Shown: positions 60,660 to 64,000 of the stretch, in pieces | Layout: the number at the start of each line of letters is the position of its first letter | How positions within the stretch are numbered: position 1 is the stretch's first letter | Assembly: GCA_016795365.1 (NCBI GenBank) | Contig: JAEUHN010000047.1 | Coordinates: forward strand, 216,348 to 280,347 | Direction: 5' to 3' | Source of the DNA: Verrucomicrobiaceae bacterium | GTDB lineage: Bacteria; Verrucomicrobiota; Verrucomicrobiia; Verrucomicrobiales; Verrucomicrobiaceae | Length of the DNA: 64,000 nt | Program-made: the position numbers and the translations under genes | The notes under the pieces: generated by a model | Told to the model about the DNA's origin: nothing | The model's input: only the letters and a program-made list of their open reading frames with translations | The model's database searches: none

Positions 60660-62174
60660 ATGTTCGAACAAGCTTTCAAAAACATCGACGACGCCCTGCG
60701 CAAGGAAGCCGGGTGCGCCACCGAACTCGACTACGCCGAGCAGACCTCCTGGCTCATCTTCCTCAAATACCTCGATGGCCTGGAGCAGGATCGCGCCACC
60801 GAGGCCACGCTGGAGGGCCGCGCCTTCACCCCGCTGTTCGACCCGCCTTACCGCTGGGACACCTGGGCCGCCCCGAAGAAGCCGGACGGCACGCTCGACC
60901 ACGACGCCGCGCTCACCGGCGATGACCTGCGCGAGTTCGTTGATCAGAAGCTCTTCCCCTACCTCCAGAAGTTCAAAGCTCGCGCCGCCGGACCCAACAC
61001 CATCGAATACAAGATCGGCGAGATCTTTGGCGAGCTGAAGAACCGCATCACCAGCGGCTACAACCTCCGCGAGATCATCGACCATGTGGACGAGCTGCGC
61101 TTCCGCTCCCAGGTCGAGAAGCACGAGCTGCGCTTCCGCTCCCAGGTCGAGAAGCACGAGCTGAGCATGATCTACGAGGAGAAGATCAAGCGCATGGGCA
61201 ATGCCGGGCGCAACGGCGGCGAGTATTACACCCCGCGCCCGCTCATCCGCGCCATGATCCGCGTGGTCAATCCCCAGCTCGGCGAGACCATCTACGACGG
61301 CGCGTGTGGCTCCGCCGGGTTCCTCTGCGAAGCCTTCGACTACCTGCGCGAAGCCCATCCCAAGCGCACCACCGCCCAGGATCAGGCGCTTCAGACCAAG
61401 ACCTTCTACGGCAAGGAGAAGAAGTCCCTCGCCTACGTCATCGGCATCATGAACCTCATCCTGCACGGGATCGAAGCGCCGAACCTCATCCACACCAACA
61501 CGCTGACGGAGAACCTCGCCGACATTCAGGAAAAGGATCGGTTCGACCTCGTGCTCGCCAATCCGCCCTTCGGCGGCAAGGAACGGCCCGAGGTGCAGCA
61601 GAACTTCCCCATTCGCACCAGCGAGACCGCCTTCCTCTTCCTCCAGCACTTCATCAAGATCCTCCGCGCCGGCGGACGCGGCGGCATCGTCATTAAGAAC
61701 ACCTTCCTCTCCAACACCGACAACGCCTCCGTCTCCCTGCGCCGGCACCTGCTGGAAAGCTGCAACCTCCACACCGTGCTCGACTGCCCCGGCGGCACCT
61801 TCCAGGGCGCGGGTGTGAAGACCGTGGTGCTCTTCTTTGAGAAAGGCCGCCCCACGCGGAAGGTGTGGTATTACCAGCTCGATCCCGGACGGAACCTGGG
61901 AAAGACGAACCCACTGAATGATGCGGACCTCAGTGACTTCATTGATCTGGTGGCCCACCGCGCCTCTACTGGCGAAGCCCCGGTGACCGAGAAAAGCTGG
62001 AGCGTGGACGTGGCCGACATTGACCCGAAGACCTTCGATTTGTCCGTGAAGAACCCGCGTGCCGATGCGGAAGGAGTCGTGCATCTCACCCCAGGGGAGA
62101 TATTGGACGAGATCGAACTCCTCGACGCCACCAGCGCCCAGGTGCTGGCCAACATCAGGAGGCTGCTGGCATGA
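60660..62174 (+). CDS. hsdM: Type I restriction-modification methyltransferase subunit
   Basis: The product is 504 residues. HsdM methylates adenine within the target chosen by HsdS, and with HsdR makes the restriction complex. The N-terminal helical domain (FEQAFKNIDDALRKEAG, SWLIFLKYLDGLEQ) is followed by GGEYYTPRPLIRAMI, motif I as DGACGSAGFL, and motif IV as NPPFGG (near 301-306). Just before the methylase core, an 11-residue block (ELRFRSQVEKH) appears twice, coded by an exact 33-bp tandem repeat at 61092-61157. The stop lies within the ATGAAGAAGG copy that flanks the downstream element. hsdR is not in the window. Confidence 0.96.
   Translation: MFEQAFKNIDDALRKEAGCATELDYAEQTSWLIFLKYLDGLEQDRATEATLEGRAFTPLFDPPYRWDTWAAPKKPDGTLDHDAALTGDDLREFVDQKLFPYLQKFKARAAGPNTIEYKIGEIFGELKNRITSGYNLREIIDHVDELRFRSQVEKHELRFRSQVEKHELSMIYEEKIKRMGNAGRNGGEYYTPRPLIRAMIRVVNPQLGETIYDGACGSAGFLCEAFDYLREAHPKRTTAQDQALQTKTFYGKEKKSLAYVIGIMNLILHGIEAPNLIHTNTLTENLADIQEKDRFDLVLANPPFGGKERPEVQQNFPIRTSETAFLFLQHFIKILRAGGRGGIVIKNTFLSNTDNASVSLRRHLLESCNLHTVLDCPGGTFQGAGVKTVVLFFEKGRPTRKVWYYQLDPGRNLGKTNPLNDADLSDFIDLVAHRASTGEAPVTEKSWSVDVADIDPKTFDLSVKNPRADAEGVVHLTPGEILDEIELLDATSAQVLANIRRLLA
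61092..61157 (+). repeat. Exact 33-bp tandem duplication in hsdM
   Basis: Bases 61092-61124 and 61125-61157 are identical, encoding ELRFRSQVEKH twice in the helical region before the methylase core. The following ELSMIYEEK starts like a third unit. Eleven residues are three helical turns, so the frame and helix phase are nearly kept. Confidence 0.95.
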
Positions 62175-62180
62175 AGAAGG

Positions 62181-62403
62181 ATGCAGTTCCTCTCAGGAGC
62201 GCCAACGGCGCGGCCCCATACCAGCCTGGGGCAACGCCCCAGGAACGTCATGTCCCACGGGATTCAGGGCTGAAGGCCCGTGCCATTACCCGCGCTCATG
62301 GGTCGGGCTTTCAGCCCTCACGGATGGGCGTGGCCGTGACCCAGGGCGTTGCCCTGGGCTGGGATAAAGCCGGGGCTTTGCCCCTCAGGAGGGCGCGGCG
62401 GAA
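62181..62403. mobile_element. 223-bp palindromic element between hsdM and hsdS, with 10-bp flanking repeat
   Basis: The direct repeat ATGAAGAAGG occurs at 62171-62180 and 62404-62413. Between them lies a 223-bp element with nested palindromes: 62225-62243 and 62340-62358 are two 19-base hairpins that are near reverse complements of each other, and 62265-62280 / 62304-62319 form an inner 16-base inverted pair. No protein gene is seen. The structure is REP-like or a non-autonomous transposable sequence; no transposase is adjacent. Confidence 0.8.
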
Positions 62404-63618
62404 ATGAAGAAGGGGTGGACAACGAAGCGGCTGGAGGAAGTCTGCGAAATTGCTCGCGGTGGTTCGCCGCGGCCTATCGAGAAGTTTCTCACCACCGCGC
62501 CGGACGGAATCAACTGGGTGAAGATTGGCGACGCTACAGCGAGCGACAAATACATCTACAAGACTGAGGAAAAGATTACGGCCGATGGTGTGAAGCGCTC
62601 ACGCATGGTTCACGCAGGCGACTTTCTTCTCTCGAACTCGATGAGCTTCGGGCGGCCCTACATCATGAAGACAAGCGGCTGCATCCATGACGGATGGCTC
62701 GTTCTCCGCCAGCGAGAGAAGCAGCTTGAGCAGGACTTCCTCTATTACCTGCTGAGTTCTGACGAACTGTTTCAGCAGTTCGACCGTCTCGCGGCGGGCA
62801 GCACGGTTCGGAACTTGAACATCGGCTTGGTGAAGAGTGTCGAGATTTCGTTCCCCCCGCTGGCGGAGCAGCAGCGGATCGTGGGGGTGCTGGACGAAGC
62901 GTTTGCCGGGCTGGCCACCGCCCAAGCCCACGCCGCCCAGAACCTCCAAAACGCCCGCGCCCTCTTTGAAAGCCACCTCCAATCCGTCTTCACCCACCGC
63001 GGCAAAGGCTGGGTGGAGAAGCCTCTTTCCGCCCTTTGTGACATCAAACACGGGTTTGCCTTCAAAGGAGAGTTTTTCACTTCCCGCGGCCACTACGTGC
63101 TTTTGACGCCCGGCAACTTTTTCGAATCCGGTGGCTACCGAGATCGTGGAGAGAAGCAGAAGTATTATTCGGCGGATTTCCCGCCTGAATACATCACCCG
63201 CCGAGGTGATATGCTCGTCGCCATGACGGAACAAGCCGCCGGATTGCTTGGAAGTCCGCTTCTCGTGCCCGAGGACGGCAAGTTCCTTCACAATCAGCGA
63301 CTCGGACTCGTCATCTCGAAGCCTGACGTGCCCTGGCTGAATGAGTTCTTCTTCCATGTGTTCAACACCAAGGCGGTGCGGGATGCTATTCACGCCAGTG
63401 CCTCAGGTGTGAAGGTGCGGCACACATCACCGGGGAAGATCGGGGAGGTCGTCGTCGCGTTTCCAACCTCGGTGAACGAACAAAAGCAGATCGTCACCCA
63501 ACTCGACGCCCTCGCCGCCGAAACCCAACGGCTGACGCGGCTCTACGAGCAAAAGCAGGCGGCGCTGGCGGCGTTGAAAAAGTCGCTCCTGCACCAGGCC
63601 TTCAGCGGGGCGTTGTAA
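62404..63618 (+). CDS. hsdS: Type I restriction-modification specificity subunit
   Basis: The product is 404 residues. It begins MKKGWTTKRLEEVCEIARGG, the first target-recognition domain (about 1-155), followed by a conserved helix (LAEQQRIVGVLDEAFAGLATA). The second domain begins WVEKPLSALCDIKHGFAF, and the second conserved helix ends the protein (VNEQKQIVTQLDALAAETQRL, KKSLLHQAFSGAL). The two halves read half-sites of a bipartite target. The start at 62404 lies in the right copy of the flanking repeat; the original start was probably 62171, in the left copy and overlapping the hsdM stop. The 3' end is partly duplicated downstream (63854-63925). Confidence 0.94.
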   Translation: MKKGWTTKRLEEVCEIARGGSPRPIEKFLTTAPDGINWVKIGDATASDKYIYKTEEKITADGVKRSRMVHAGDFLLSNSMSFGRPYIMKTSGCIHDGWLVLRQREKQLEQDFLYYLLSSDELFQQFDRLAAGSTVRNLNIGLVKSVEISFPPLAEQQRIVGVLDEAFAGLATAQAHAAQNLQNARALFESHLQSVFTHRGKGWVEKPLSALCDIKHGFAFKGEFFTSRGHYVLLTPGNFFESGGYRDRGEKQKYYSADFPPEYITRRGDMLVAMTEQAAGLLGSPLLVPEDGKFLHNQRLGLVISKPDVPWLNEFFFHVFNTKAVRDAIHASASGVKVRHTSPGKIGEVVVAFPTSVNEQKQIVTQLDALAAETQRLTRLYEQKQAALAALKKSLLHQAFSGAL

Positions 63619-64000
63619 AGGAGCGCGGATTGGCTTCGCCTGTCTCGCCAGCTCGGCTCTCTTGTCCGCCCGTCGAAGCGACTGACTTCGCCAACGCATC
63701 CACTCTCTGACCGTTCCAGGCCTGTGTGCTTGGCGATGCGAGACGGGCACGGACTTGGCACCGATCGGTCAGCGAGTGGCTTGGCCAGCGTGCGTCCAGC
63801 GCTCCGGCTTGCGGGCAAGAGTGCCCGCGCTCCTGTGCTGTCGCCTTCCTCGACGAGCCAAGCAGGCAGCGCTGGCCGAGCTGAAGAAGTCCCCGCTGCA
63901 CCAGGCCTTCAGCGGGTCGTTGTAAAGGAGCGCGGACACTCCTGTCCGCCTCGTCGAAGCGACTGACTGCGCCAACGTATCTGCTAACTGACCGTTCCAC
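63619..64000 (+). repeat. 307-bp imperfect direct repeat carrying a second hsdS tail
   Basis: From the hsdS end onward the sequence repeats at a spacing of 307 bp with divergence: 63854-63925 encodes RAKQAALAELKKSPLHQAFS followed by GSL and a stop, a second copy of the hsdS C-terminus, and 63926-64000 repeats 63619-63722 with deletions. REP-like palindromes with compensatory changes face each other at 63811-63833 and 63927-63949. No other gene is seen in these 382 bp. The repeat runs off the window. Confidence 0.85.
63854..63925 (+). pseudogene. Duplicated hsdS 3' fragment
   Basis: 24 codons including the stop match the last residues of HsdS (QAALAALKKSLLHQAFSGAL versus QAALAELKKSPLHQAFSGSL), with Ala-to-Glu, Leu-to-Pro and Ala-to-Ser changes. 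There is no start. It is a remnant of a second specificity gene or of tandem duplication. Confidence 0.85.

Noticed and set aside
62171..62407. A 78-codon frame across the hsdM-hsdS gap
   Set aside because: It begins at the old hsdS start and then reads element palindromes. It is a relic of the insertion, not a gene.

Overview
The window looks like a chromosome segment of a Verrucomicrobiota bacterium, probably Verrucomicrobiales and Prosthecobacter-like. It is GC-rich, and its gene content is typical of that group: DUF1800/DUF1501 pairs, PEP-CTERM proteins, DUF6268-type outer-membrane barrels, a kinase fused to a DUF1080 domain, Tat-exported Gfo/Idh/MocA oxidoreductases and a sulfatase. Planctomycetes share some of these families, so the placement is inferred. 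I saw no rRNA, tRNA, CRISPR array or insertion-sequence transposase; the gaps between genes are mostly under 250 bp.

Layout. 1-13.5 kb: a partial secreted protein, then two DUF1800-DUF1501 surface-protein loci, the second with a 2161-residue six-PA14 protein and a small membrane-anchored protein. 13.5-16.1 kb: a small hypothetical gene, a RelE/ParE-like toxin-antitoxin pair and aspS. 16.4-20.9 kb: a Ser/Thr kinase-DUF1080 protein, an orphan ZnuA-like binding protein and an HNH endonuclease. 20.9-27.3 kb (minus strand): guaB, a U32/RlhA-like protein, a DUF6268 barrel and a sulfatase. 27.3-32.6 kb (minus): amidase, an SDR-shikimate kinase fusion and queG, translationally coupled by ATGA overlaps, then a glycosyltransferase. 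32.7-39.3 kb: ymdB-type phosphodiesterase, dihaem peroxidase, TPR protein and a fused HyuA-HyuB hydantoinase. 39.3-43.9 kb: lpxK, a GT-C-like membrane protein and sufE (minus), with rph divergent. 44-50 kb: Gfo/Idh/MocA, FHA protein, rpsT, a PEP-CTERM trypsin-like protease and a GntP permease. 50.1-52.7 kb: a three-gene operon of SPASM radical-SAM enzyme, small Cys-rich Tat-signal peptide and DUF6268 barrel. 52.9-60.5 kb: PEP-CTERM remnant, MFS transporter, a SpoIIE phosphatase followed by two Gfo/Idh/MocA genes, a PQQ-like propeller protein and a TPR-like membrane protein. 60.7-64 kb: type I restriction genes hsdM and hsdS, with a duplicated hsdS tail.

Two themes stand out. The first is the 50.1-52.7 kb operon, which looks like an undescribed RiPP-type system: the peptide carries its own Tat signal and ends in a C-x-C-x3-C-x-C core, beside a maturase with a complete SPASM cysteine pattern. 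The second is a set of small inverted-repeat elements. Some are REP-like palindrome doublets with compensatory changes; others have arms of tandem heptamers. They sit between genes and also inside protein linkers in open frame. One lies between hsdM and hsdS, flanked by a 10-bp direct repeat that contains the hsdS start codon, so the insertion event can be reconstructed.

Family assignments were made by reading motifs, without database searches. Start codons were chosen from signal peptides, domain starts and overlaps, because clear Shine-Dalgarno sequences are scarce here.
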